Shown here: positions 18,175-26,205 of the stretch, piece after piece | Layout of the letters: every line of letters begins with the position of its first letter | How positions within the stretch are numbered: the stretch's first letter is position 1 | NCBI GenBank assembly: GCA_030147845.1 | Contig: JASBUN010000003.1 | Span: 124,001-188,000 of the forward strand | Direction: 5' to 3' | DNA from: Gammaproteobacteria bacterium | GTDB taxonomy: Bacteria > Pseudomonadota > Gammaproteobacteria > JASBUN01 | Length of the DNA: 64,000 nucleotides | Program-made: the position numbers and the translations under genes | The notes under the pieces: generated by a model | The model's database searches: none | What the model saw: the letters and a program-made list of their open reading frames with translations, nothing else | What the model was told of the DNA's origin: nothing

Positions 18175-18711
18175 ATGACGGTAGCGAAGATTCAGACCAT
18201 CTTTCGGCATATCGATCACTATGAGCTGTCGCTATGCGTTTTATGCAATCGCGTTAGCCGTAGCAGTCGGCTGGAACGGGTATTCGTCCTGGTTAGCCGG
18301 CTCGGTGACGGGGCGGCATGGTGCGGTCTCATGCTGTTGCTGCCGCTTTGGTACGGTCGGAGTGCGCTGAACACATCGTTGCGTATGGCCGTTGTCGGTG
18401 CGGTCGGTCTAGTGTTGTACAGAACCCTCAAAACCAATCTACTCAGAACAAGACCCTATCTTCAGCATCACGCGATCCGGCGCGGGACCGCGCCATTGGA
18501 TCTGTATAGCTTTCCATCCGGACATACCTTGCATGCGGTCGCCTTCAGCGGCGTCGTGCTGCACGCCTACCCGGGTCTGGCGTGGGTGCTGCTGCCGTTT
18601 GCAACCTCGATTGCACTGTCGAGAGTCATTTTAGGGTTGCACTACCCGTCCGATGTACTCGCCGGTGCGTTGATCGGCGCAGGACTGGCGCGTCTGGTGC
18701 TGTGGTTTTGA
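18175..18711 (+). CDS. PAP2-family membrane phosphatase
   Basis: Integral-membrane phosphatase of the PAP2 superfamily, acting on lipid phosphates or undecaprenyl diphosphate. All three signature blocks are present: KTNLLRTRP, PSGHTLHA and SRVILGLHYPSD with the catalytic His and Asp. About 178 residues with four or more hydrophobic segments. The ATG at 18175 is used; an alternative start exists 30 bp upstream. The next gene, a glycosyltransferase, begins about 76 bp later on the same strand. The true substrate cannot be decided. Confidence 0.88.
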   Translation: MTVAKIQTIFRHIDHYELSLCVLCNRVSRSSRLERVFVLVSRLGDGAAWCGLMLLLPLWYGRSALNTSLRMAVVGAVGLVLYRTLKTNLLRTRPYLQHHAIRRGTAPLDLYSFPSGHTLHAVAFSGVVLHAYPGLAWVLLPFATSIALSRVILGLHYPSDVLAGALIGAGLARLVLWF

Positions 18712-18787
18712 GTTGCCATGGCCGATACTGCGCGTGTACACAATATGGCCGGCGGCGAGACGCACGGCCGCCGACAGGGCGCAGACC

Positions 18788-19981
18788 GTGCGCATCTTAA
18801 TGATCTCGGATGTGTATTTTCCACGCGTCAATGGCGTATCGACATCGATCCAGACGTTTCGACGTGAACTGATTTCTCAAGGTCATGAGGTGACGATCGT
18901 CGCGCCGCGCTATTCGGCAACCGATGAGGCCGGTGATGATCTGATGCGCGTTCTGTCCCGGCGCGTGCCCTTCGATCCGGAAGATCGGCTCATGCGACGC
19001 GGCGAGCTCAGTCGCCTTGAAGCTCGACTTTCAGGCAAAACCTTCGATATCGTGCATGTGCATACGCCGTTCGTTGCGCACTATACCGGGCTACGCCTGG
19101 CTCAGGCTTTCGGCGTGCCCTGCGTAGAGACTTACCACACGTTTTTCGAAGAGTATTTGTATAACTATATCCGTTTCCTGCCGCGCCGCGTCCTGCGGGC
19201 GGTGGCCCGGCGGTTGTCGCGCGCGCAGTGCAACCGCGTAGATGCTGTGCTGGTGCCGTCCAATGCGATGCGCGATAAATTAGTCAGCTATGGTGTAGTC
19301 ACGCCGCTGCACATTGCGCCTACCGGCATAGATTTGAAGACGTTCATCCGTGGTCGTGGTTCTGATTTTCGTCTGCGCAACAATATTCCACTGGATCGCC
19401 CGGTGCTGCTATACGTCGGTCGGGTAGCACACGAAAAAAATCTCCGTTTTTTACTCGGTGTAGTGGCCGAAGTCCGATGTGCCTGTGCCGATGTGCTGTT
19501 GATCATCGCCGGTGAAGGGCCGGCGTTGGATAGTTTACGACAGGAAGTTGCGCATGCGGGGCTGAGTCAAAATGTGATGTTTGTCGGTTATCTCTCGCGT
19601 CAGGGTCCATTGCAGGACTGCTATCGCGCCGCCGATGTATTCGTATTTGCATCGTCTACTGAAACTCAGGGACTGGTATTGCTTGAAGCCATGGCGCTCG
19701 GCGTACCGGTTGTCTCAACCGCAATCATGGGCACGCGCGATGTGCTGTGCGACGGCCTCGGATGCTTGATCGCGCAGGCCGAGGTGGCCGATTTTGCCGC
19801 CAAGGTAGTGCGCGTGTTGCGCGATTCCGGGTTACGCGGTGACTTGGCAAAAGCAGCGGTACGCTATTCGATGCGCTGGTCAGCGGCGGTATTGGCCGAA
19901 CACTTGTCGGTATTGTACAGCGGCGCGGTGGCGCGCTATTGGCAAGACCACGAGGGCGCGCAGGCGCGTGCCGACCGCTAA
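18788..19981 (+). CDS. Family-4 glycosyltransferase
   Basis: Retaining GT-B glycosyltransferase. The GTG at 18788 puts the first strand at the N-terminus (VRILMISDVYFPRVNGVSTS), as in the alpha-mannosyl and diacylglycerol glucosyltransferase branches of GT4. The acceptor-side domain includes VHVHTPFVAHYTGL and YHTFFEEYL. The donor side has LLYVGRVAHEKNL, VGYLSRQGPLQDCYRAADVF and the EX7E motif in STETQGLVLLEAMALGVPVV. The YHTFFEEY segment resembles glycolipid glucosyl- or mannosyltransferases. It lies immediately after a PAP2 phosphatase, so a lipid acceptor is plausible but unproven. Confidence 0.87.
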   Translation: MRILMISDVYFPRVNGVSTSIQTFRRELISQGHEVTIVAPRYSATDEAGDDLMRVLSRRVPFDPEDRLMRRGELSRLEARLSGKTFDIVHVHTPFVAHYTGLRLAQAFGVPCVETYHTFFEEYLYNYIRFLPRRVLRAVARRLSRAQCNRVDAVLVPSNAMRDKLVSYGVVTPLHIAPTGIDLKTFIRGRGSDFRLRNNIPLDRPVLLYVGRVAHEKNLRFLLGVVAEVRCACADVLLIIAGEGPALDSLRQEVAHAGLSQNVMFVGYLSRQGPLQDCYRAADVFVFASSTETQGLVLLEAMALGVPVVSTAIMGTRDVLCDGLGCLIAQAEVADFAAKVVRVLRDSGLRGDLAKAAVRYSMRWSAAVLAEHLSVLYSGAVARYWQDHEGAQARADR

Positions 19982-20070
19982 GGCGGGGCGCGCGTTTGCG
20001 ATTCAGCGTGAGCACAAGGTATGATTTTCGTTCCGGCAGCCAGCGCGCCGCAGCAGGTCGCAAACAGCTC

Positions 20071-20676
20071 GTGTCCAGCGTTCCCGCCCACTCATACAAG
20101 TTGGTTCTATATTGCACGGATCCCGCCTGGGTTCCCTCCGAACCCGGTCTGGTGGAAGCTTGTCTGCGCGACGAAGGAGTCATTGCCGAGCGGTTCGAGT
20201 TTGAAGCGACGACGCACTATCTCTGTGGTGAACGCTTTCTGGATGCGGTCATGTTTCTGGGCTGTTCGCCGGCGGTGTCCCTGCAACCGCCAATCGCCTT
20301 CGACAGCGCCGAGGCGCTCGATCCGAGCCGTTTTTGCAATGTCCGGTTTCGTCAGCACGAATGCGTCACTATGCTGGCATACGAGATACACAATCTGGCG
20401 CCGCGTTGCCCGAGTTGTCGCAGCAATTACGACGAATGGCGCGCGCTTGTGGCCGCCTGGCGCGATGATCCCGGAAGCGCGACCTGGAACTGCCCGAGTT
20501 GCGCGGCCGCTGGCGCGATTGAGCAACTTTATTGGCGCCATGCGACCGCGTTCGGGCGGTTTTTCGTGGAGATCTGGGCTATCCATCCGCATGAGGCGGT
20601 GCCTTCGGAGCGCTTGCTGCATGCGCTCGAAGACTGTAGTGCGCTGCCCTGGGACTATTGCTATACCGCATCTTGA
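20071..20676 (+). CDS. Zinc-ribbon-containing hypothetical protein
   Basis: About 201 residues from a GTG at 20071; the start is uncertain because no good ribosome site is visible and the frame is open to 19939, overlapping the glycosyltransferase. The core begins YKLVLYCTDPAWVPSEPGLVE. Two CxxC knuckles (APRCPSCRSNY and NCPSCAAAG) about 35 residues apart form a probable zinc ribbon. The C-terminal half has FFVEIWAIHPHEAVPSERLL and ends near PWDYCYT. It resembles the DUF2310-type group of possible nucleic-acid-binding proteins, but I am not certain of the family. Confidence 0.65.
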   Translation: MSSVPAHSYKLVLYCTDPAWVPSEPGLVEACLRDEGVIAERFEFEATTHYLCGERFLDAVMFLGCSPAVSLQPPIAFDSAEALDPSRFCNVRFRQHECVTMLAYEIHNLAPRCPSCRSNYDEWRALVAAWRDDPGSATWNCPSCAAAGAIEQLYWRHATAFGRFFVEIWAIHPHEAVPSERLLHALEDCSALPWDYCYTAS

Positions 20677-20866
20677 GCGATCGCTTCGGCGCGCTATCGA
20701 TGGCGGCATAGCCGTTGGTCTGAATCGAATGCGGCAGAGAAGCGCGAATTTGTTCGATCAAGGCGACGGGCGCAAACCGAAAACCGGCGAACAAGCACGG
20801 CTTACGCCTCGAAGTAAAGGCATTTTATGCGCCTTTCCGGCTCGCACCTTCCGCCAGTTCAACAGA

Positions 20867-21472
20867 CTAGTCTGCGCTTCCCTCGTGTGCGACGCTGCGC
20901 TCCAGCACTGCCATGGCTAGGTTGATGGTCTGCAATGTCGCGTGATCGCCGCCGCGGTCAGGATGATACCGCATGGCGAGTTCCCGATATCGGCGCTTGA
21001 TGGTCGCATAGTCGACCGGATCGCTCAGTTGCAAAACTTGCAATGCCTGCCGGCGTTCGTTACCGGCACCGAGGCGTTGCCAGAACTGCCCGAGCATCGA
21101 ATCGATCTCAGCGTCGGTCGTTTGTTGGAGATGGGAAAGATCAAGGTAGTATTCGCGTAGGGGGTCGGGTTCCGCCAGCGCGCGCGTAGGGCCGGCGGTG
21201 TGGGGGCGAAGGTTGATTTTCAGCGGGCTGATGTCCAATGCATATTCGCCGGCCAATTGCTCACGCAGGCGATAGAGGGTGTGAAACAGCAGGAAATGTA
21301 GCCGGAAGAGATCAGCGCTGTCGTGAAAAGAGGGCGCATTAAACTCGGGTAAATCCCCGCCGTCAAGACATCGTAACAACTCGTACTCGCTGAGACCTTG
21401 CGGATGGTCGCGCAAAATTTCAGTAATCACGCCACACAATTGCGTGTGGCGGTGCTGATTCGAATTGTCCAC
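20867..21472 (-). CDS. DnaJ-related protein with C-terminal J domain
   Basis: A 201-residue co-chaperone-like protein. The N-terminal two thirds match the DNAJ-related domain (LRDHPQGLSEYELLRCL, LFRLHFLLFHTLYRLREQL). The J domain is at the C-terminus (about 143-195), with the Hsp70-stimulating HPD at 170-172 in YRELAMRYHPDRGGDH. No Gly/Phe or zinc-finger region, so it is not a general DnaJ. It is followed 189 bp away by the convergent zinc-ribbon gene, and the fkpA-like gene lies 23 bp upstream of its start on the same strand, suggesting co-transcription of two folding factors. Confidence 0.87.
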   Translation of the reverse strand: MDNSNQHRHTQLCGVITEILRDHPQGLSEYELLRCLDGGDLPEFNAPSFHDSADLFRLHFLLFHTLYRLREQLAGEYALDISPLKINLRPHTAGPTRALAEPDPLREYYLDLSHLQQTTDAEIDSMLGQFWQRLGAGNERRQALQVLQLSDPVDYATIKRRYRELAMRYHPDRGGDHATLQTINLAMAVLERSVAHEGSAD

Positions 21473-21495
21473 GGCTCGACGACGAGGTGGCGGGA

Positions 21496-22176
21496 TTACT
21501 TCTTGATCGATAGCAAATCGATATCAAATACCAACGCCTCGTCCGGACCGATTACGTTGCCCGCGCCACGGTCGCCATAGGCCTGATCGGCAGGAATTAC
21601 GACATGCCATTTCGAACCCACTTTCATCAGCGGCAAAATTTCCTGCCAACCCTTGATTACCGAGTCGACTTTCAGCTCGGCCGGCTGACCGCGTTTGAAC
21701 GAACTGTCGAATTCCTTGCCGTTGAGCAAGGATCCCCGATAGTTCACGGTGACGGTATCGGTCGATTTCGGCCGTGGTCCGCTACCCTCTTTGATGATGT
21801 TGTACTGCACTCCGCTCGGCAAGGTAACAACGCCTTTTTTCTTTTTATTGGCAGCCAGGAATTTGCTGCTTGCTTCGGCATTCTTTTTCGCCAATGCCAT
21901 CTGTTCCTGGATTTTATCCTGGCGGAATTTATCCAGCGCTGCTTGCATTTCCTGCGGGGTCAGCCGCGGCTTCGCACCTTTCAGCACGTCTTCGACCGCC
22001 TGGTTGAACGCCTTGCGATCGATGTCAATCTTGTCGCGCTTTAATCCTTGCGCGATCTGAAAGCCCACTGCGTAGCTGAATACCTGCTTGTGGGTTTTGA
22101 GTTCGGTGGCCGTGGCTGCCAGAGACGTGAAAGCGAGCAGCACTACGGCTACTGACAACGTCGACTTCGATAACAT
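21496..22176 (-). CDS. Periplasmic FKBP-type peptidyl-prolyl isomerase (FkpA/Mip-like)
   Basis: A 226-residue isomerase with a signal peptide (MLSKSTLSVAVVLLAFTSLA, cleavage near residue 23). The FKBP_N dimerisation domain (about 25-115) contains FSYAVGFQIAQGLKRDKIDID and a Lys-rich helix; the FKBP domain (about 118-226) has VTVNYRGSLLNGKEFDSS, VIKGWQEILPLMKVGSKW and IPADQAYGDRGAG. Predicted role is folding of periplasmic or outer-membrane proteins. A strong ribosome site (AAGGAG) precedes the start. Mip and FkpA cannot be told apart by eye. Confidence 0.93.
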   Translation of the reverse strand: MLSKSTLSVAVVLLAFTSLAATATELKTHKQVFSYAVGFQIAQGLKRDKIDIDRKAFNQAVEDVLKGAKPRLTPQEMQAALDKFRQDKIQEQMALAKKNAEASSKFLAANKKKKGVVTLPSGVQYNIIKEGSGPRPKSTDTVTVNYRGSLLNGKEFDSSFKRGQPAELKVDSVIKGWQEILPLMKVGSKWHVVIPADQAYGDRGAGNVIGPDEALVFDIDLLSIKK

Positions 22177-22396
22177 GAGTATCTCCTTGGGGGTTTGGCC
22201 GTTACCGCCGGCCGATGGCTATGTGATGCTAAACTCAACCTACCCGCACCTCGCAGTTGACAGTCGGTGCAGGCGTTGGGCATGGTTGAATTATGCGGAT
22301 TCGATGAAACTAAGAACCTAATCCTCCCATATTTGACCTGCCGTTCCAAGCGAATTCGACGTGTTTTGACACGTGGGCACGTACTCGGATAACGAT

Positions 22397-23215
22397 ATGA
22401 GCACTTTACCGCAACCCGAAATTTCGCATTTATGTGAACTCGTTCGCGAACAGGCGCGACTGGTATTGGATGGACGTCAGCAAGCAGTGCATGCCCGCAG
22501 CAAGGTCGACGGTAGTTTGGTTACCGCCGTAGATTATCGTATGCAAGCGCGTCTTGAAGAGCACCTGCGGCGCTATTGGCCCGATATCGCCTGTCTTGGT
22601 GAAGAGATGACGATGCTCGAGCAACGCCGAAAACTCACTGTTGCGGGCGGCGACTTGTGGTGTATCGATCCTATCGATGGCACCACAAATTTTGCGGCTG
22701 GGCTACCGTTCTACGCTGTCTCGGTTGCATTGATTCGGGACGGATGTCCGATCATGGGCGTGGTCTATGATCCGAGTCGCGATGAGTGTTTTTCTGCTGT
22801 TCAGGGCTTGGGCGCACAGCTCAACGGGGCCGCTTTGGCCGGCATCGCACCCTTACCGGAGCAACTGTCCGCTTGTATCGGTGTGGTGGATTTCAAACGC
22901 CTTAACGAACCACTTGGTCGGTATCTTGCGCTGCAGCCGCCGTTCAGATCACAGCGTAACTTCGGTGCTTGTGCGTTGGAGTGGTGTTGGCTCGCGGCGG
23001 GGCGGATTCATCTTTATTTGCACGGCGGCATGCGGCTTTGGGATCTGGCCGCCGGCGAACTGATTTTGCGCGAAGCAGGTGGCATATGCAGTAACTTGCA
23101 CGGTGAAGCATTGACGCATGCGAGCGTCGATCCGCAAGCGGTGGTAGCTGCGGCTACGCCGGCGTTGTTTGATCAATGGTATCGCTGCTTGCGCGCAGCG
23201 GATCGAATCAGTTAG
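22397..23215 (+). CDS. Inositol monophosphatase family phosphatase
   Basis: Mg-dependent phosphatase of the IMPase fold, about 272 residues from the ATG at 22397. The metal-site motifs are present: GEEM at the first ligand position, [12 protein letters not shown], and [15 protein letters not shown] near the C-terminus. Candidates are inositol-1-phosphatase, fructose-1,6-bisphosphatase, histidinol-phosphatase (HisN) or CysQ-like activity; neighbours do not decide it. The last 8 bp overlap the 3' end of the convergent nadC gene. Confidence 0.85.
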   Translation: MSTLPQPEISHLCELVREQARLVLDGRQQAVHARSKVDGSLVTAVDYRMQARLEEHLRRYWPDIACLGEEMTMLEQRRKLTVAGGDLWCIDPIDGTTNFAAGLPFYAVSVALIRDGCPIMGVVYDPSRDECFSAVQGLGAQLNGAALAGIAPLPEQLSACIGVVDFKRLNEPLGRYLALQPPFRSQRNFGACALEWCWLAAGRIHLYLHGGMRLWDLAAGELILREAGGICSNLHGEALTHASVDPQAVVAAATPALFDQWYRCLRAADRIS

Positions 23216-24059
23216 TGCGGAAACGCATCGAGAGATCGACCGCTTCGATATCTTTGGTCAACGCGCCGATCGACACGTAGTCAACACCGGTTTCAGCGAC
23301 CGCCCGTAACTTATCCAATGTGACGCCACCAGAGGCCTCAAGTTTGGCGCGGCCGCCGCATTCGTGTGCGGCCGCACGCAGCGTTGCAAGATCAAAATTG
23401 TCGAGTAGCAGAATGTCCGCGCCGACGCGCAGCGCCTCGCGCATCTGCATAAGGTTCTCGACTTCCACTTCGACCGCTAATCCCTTGCCGAATCTCCGTG
23501 CTGCATCCACTGCGGCGGCGATCGAGCCGGCGGCCATGATATGGTTTTCTTTGATTAAAATGCCGTCGTAGAGGCCGCTGCGGTGGTTGTGGCAACCGCC
23601 ACAGCGTACTGCATATTTCTGCGCCGTACGCAGCCCAGGCAGCGTCTTGCGAGTGTCGAGGACGCGCGCATTTGTCCCGGCTACAGCGTCGGCGTAGCGC
23701 CGTGCACGCGTAGCGGTGCCCGAAAGGGTCTGCAAAAAATTGAGCGCCGTGCGTTCTCCAGTGAGCAACGCGCGCGCGCTTCCTTGCAGCCGGCATAGCA
23801 GTTGCTCGGGGGCGATGCGCTCACCATCGGTACTGTGCCAATGCACGTGAATACCAGGGTCCAGTTGCGCGAAGACTTGATTGAACCATGCGCTGCCACA
23901 CAGAACGGCTTGCTGGCGACTGATGACGGTCGCTTCGGCGCCGGCCTCTGCCGGAATCAGGTTGGCGGTAATGTCACCACTGCCTATATCCTCGCTCAAC
24001 GCCGTGGCTACCGCGCTGCGGATGTCGTCGGCGTTCGGCAATTTTAGTGTGGTCGGCAT
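23208..24059 (-). CDS. nadC: Nicotinate-nucleotide pyrophosphorylase (quinolinate phosphoribosyltransferase)
   Basis: Converts quinolinate and PRPP to nicotinate mononucleotide in de novo NAD synthesis. The 283-residue protein follows the family: [55 protein letters not shown] with the substrate-binding Arg and Lys residues, [26 protein letters not shown] and [10 protein letters not shown]. No nadA or nadB is in the window. Normal length, no oddities. Confidence 0.96.
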   Translation of the reverse strand: MPTTLKLPNADDIRSAVATALSEDIGSGDITANLIPAEAGAEATVISRQQAVLCGSAWFNQVFAQLDPGIHVHWHSTDGERIAPEQLLCRLQGSARALLTGERTALNFLQTLSGTATRARRYADAVAGTNARVLDTRKTLPGLRTAQKYAVRCGGCHNHRSGLYDGILIKENHIMAAGSIAAAVDAARRFGKGLAVEVEVENLMQMREALRVGADILLLDNFDLATLRAAAHECGGRAKLEASGGVTLDKLRAVAETGVDYVSIGALTKDIEAVDLSMRFRTN

Positions 24060-24205
24060 TCACCGTGCTCCGTTATCGATAGTTGGGTTGGACCGAGTGT
24101 CGCTCGTGTTTACCACGTACGGGTTATGCAGTGCGCCGGACGCATATTTGATAATCGTTGCCGAGCCGGAAAAACGGTGTGTTCTATCATTGTGGCCGAA
24201 CACGA

Positions 24206-25606
24206 TTAGTCTTTCGTGGACACAGCGGGACTGCTACCGGGTGCGCGGTCGAAATAATCGTCGGTCAGGCGTTTGACCAGACCGGCAAGCAACACCAGGC
24301 TGATGAGATTCGGGGCCGCCATCAAGATGTTGGCGATGTCGGCGAAATTCCAGACCAGTTGCAACGGAATATAGGCGCCGACCGCCACCAATACGGTGTA
24401 GATGATGCGGTAAGGCAGCACGGCGCGTTCGCCGAACAGAAACTCGGCGCTGCGATCGCCGTAATAGGACCACGAGATGATGGTTGAATAGGCGAACAAG
24501 GTCAGACCGAAGCCGACCACCCAGCCGCCCGACTGGCCGAGTGCTTTTTCGAAGGCATACGCCGAGAGCGCGGCGCCTTCGAGGTGCTCCGGGCGCGCCG
24601 CGCCCCAAGCGCCCATGACGACGATGACCAGTGCGGTCATGGTACAGATGACGATGGTGTCGATAAACGGCCCCATCATCGCCACCAGTCCCTCGCGTAC
24701 CGGCTCGGTCGTGCGCGCCGCCGCATGCGCCATGGGTGCAGAGCCAAGACCGGCTTCGTTGGAGAATACGCCGCGCGCGACGCCGTATTGAATGGCGGCG
24801 CCGATTGCGCCGCCGCCGGCGGCGGCCGGGTTCAAGGCATGATTGAAAATGGTGGCGAAGGCGGCCGGAATTTCGCTGACGTTCAAAAACAACACCAGCA
24901 ATGCCGCGCCGCAATAGGTGACTGCCATAAACGGCACGATACGCGAAGCCAGTTTGGCGATACGCTTGATGCCGCCCAGGATCACCAGCCCGACCATGAC
25001 GGCGATGACGATGCCGACGATCAGCTTATTTTCCCGTACGCTGGGAAAGATATAACCGAGACCGTCGGCCACCGAGTTGGCCTGCACCATGTTGCCGATG
25101 CCGAACGACGCGATCAGCGCGAACACCGCGAATAAGGCGCCCAGACGCGGCATGTTCAGTCCGCGCGCCAAGGTGTACATGGGTCCGCCCGACACGCTGC
25201 CATCAGCGTGAAAACGGCGGAACTTCAACGCCAATGTACAGGACGTATATTTGCTCGCCATGCCGACCAGCGCGGTGACCCACATCCACAGTACTGCGCC
25301 CGGGCCGCCCAGCGCAATGGCAGTGGCGACGCCGGCGATGTTGCCGGTGCCAATAGTGGCGGACAGCGCCGCCGACAAGGCCTGGAAATGGGTGACTTCT
25401 CCGGGGTCACTGGGCTTGTCGTATTTTCCCGACAGCAACTGTATGGAATGCTTGAAACCGCGGAATTGTACGAAGCGCAAGCGCAGGGTGAGATAGATGC
25501 CGGTTCCGACCAGCAACACGATGGCTGGAATGCCCCACAATTGCCCGGCCAGTTTGCCGGACTCCTGTGTCAGCCACTCGAGCACGCTTTGGCTTTGTAC
25601 TTGCAT
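24206..25606 (-). CDS. Alanine/glycine:cation symporter (AGCS family)
   Basis: Na+- or H+-coupled amino-acid carrier of the AGCS family, about 466 residues with ten or more membrane segments. The ATG at 25606 is chosen because AAGGGGGA is just upstream, and it removes a 24-residue extension. Signature stretches include ALSATIGTGNIAGVATAIALGGPGA, split across a TM pair at about 85-110, then SGGPMYTLARGLN and YGVARGVFSNEAGLGSAP. Alanine or glycine is the expected substrate. It follows the retropepsin-like gene by only 19 bp, so the two are probably co-transcribed. Confidence 0.93.
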   Translation of the reverse strand: MQVQSQSVLEWLTQESGKLAGQLWGIPAIVLLVGTGIYLTLRLRFVQFRGFKHSIQLLSGKYDKPSDPGEVTHFQALSAALSATIGTGNIAGVATAIALGGPGAVLWMWVTALVGMASKYTSCTLALKFRRFHADGSVSGGPMYTLARGLNMPRLGALFAVFALIASFGIGNMVQANSVADGLGYIFPSVRENKLIVGIVIAVMVGLVILGGIKRIAKLASRIVPFMAVTYCGAALLVLFLNVSEIPAAFATIFNHALNPAAAGGGAIGAAIQYGVARGVFSNEAGLGSAPMAHAAARTTEPVREGLVAMMGPFIDTIVICTMTALVIVVMGAWGAARPEHLEGAALSAYAFEKALGQSGGWVVGFGLTLFAYSTIISWSYYGDRSAEFLFGERAVLPYRIIYTVLVAVGAYIPLQLVWNFADIANILMAAPNLISLVLLAGLVKRLTDDYFDRAPGSSPAVSTKD

Positions 25607-25625
25607 GTAGTCCCCCTTGGATTCG

Positions 25626-26159
25626 TTATTTTGGGTATTGCCGTAGCGTGAGATGATCGCCGCGCTGTACCAGTTCAAGATGTTTGAGGACCGTCATGCC
25701 TAATAGCACCTCGTCGCCATTCATGTGCGGGTTGATGTGCGCCTGCACCTGACGCTGTGTGATGGCGCCCAACTGTAGGCGATCGAGGCGAGTGCTGTAT
25801 ACCGTCACGGAGCCGTTTGCAGTGCTGACTGTTTGCGGCGCTCCGGCCTGAAGGCCAATGCGGCGCGCGACCGCGGCCGGTATCGACACGCTGGTGGCGC
25901 CGGTGTCCAGTAGGAATACGACATCGTGGCCGTTGATCTTACCGCTGGCGAGATAATGGCCATAGCGGTTGCGCAGCAAGTTGATTTCGCGAACGCCATT
26001 GTCGGCTACACGGCTGCTGTAGTCCCGGTTAGGGTTTTCCTGTTGATCATCCCAGCGCGTGAAGAATAGGCTGAGTAGGCCGAGCACCAGAATCCAAGCG
26101 GCAAAGGTCATTACACGGCCGATGTGATGGGTCGGCGAAGCGGGTGAGGGCGCACTCAT
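25626..26159 (-). CDS. Membrane-anchored retropepsin-like aspartic protease
   Basis: A 177-residue protein with one N-terminal membrane helix (about 17-34) and a retropepsin-like domain (clan AA, the TIGR02281 type found in proteobacteria). The single active-site motif is FLLDTGATSVSIP (Asp85), implying a homodimer. Downstream, TVYSTRLDRLQLGAI and GDEVLLGMTVLKHLEL match the conserved G-M-x-x-L segment. The substrate is unknown; the domain is expected to face the periplasm. Confidence 0.87.
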   Translation of the reverse strand: MSAPSPASPTHHIGRVMTFAAWILVLGLLSLFFTRWDDQQENPNRDYSSRVADNGVREINLLRNRYGHYLASGKINGHDVVFLLDTGATSVSIPAAVARRIGLQAGAPQTVSTANGSVTVYSTRLDRLQLGAITQRQVQAHINPHMNGDEVLLGMTVLKHLELVQRGDHLTLRQYPK

Positions 26160-26205
26160 AATGACCGATTATACCTGGGCTGAGGGTGGCGAAGGAATGC
26201 GCACA

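Noticed and set aside
24584-25135. Long open frames on the plus strand across the AGCS transporter
   Set aside because: His/Asp/Arg-rich low-complexity translation typical of antisense shadows of GC-rich membrane-protein genes.
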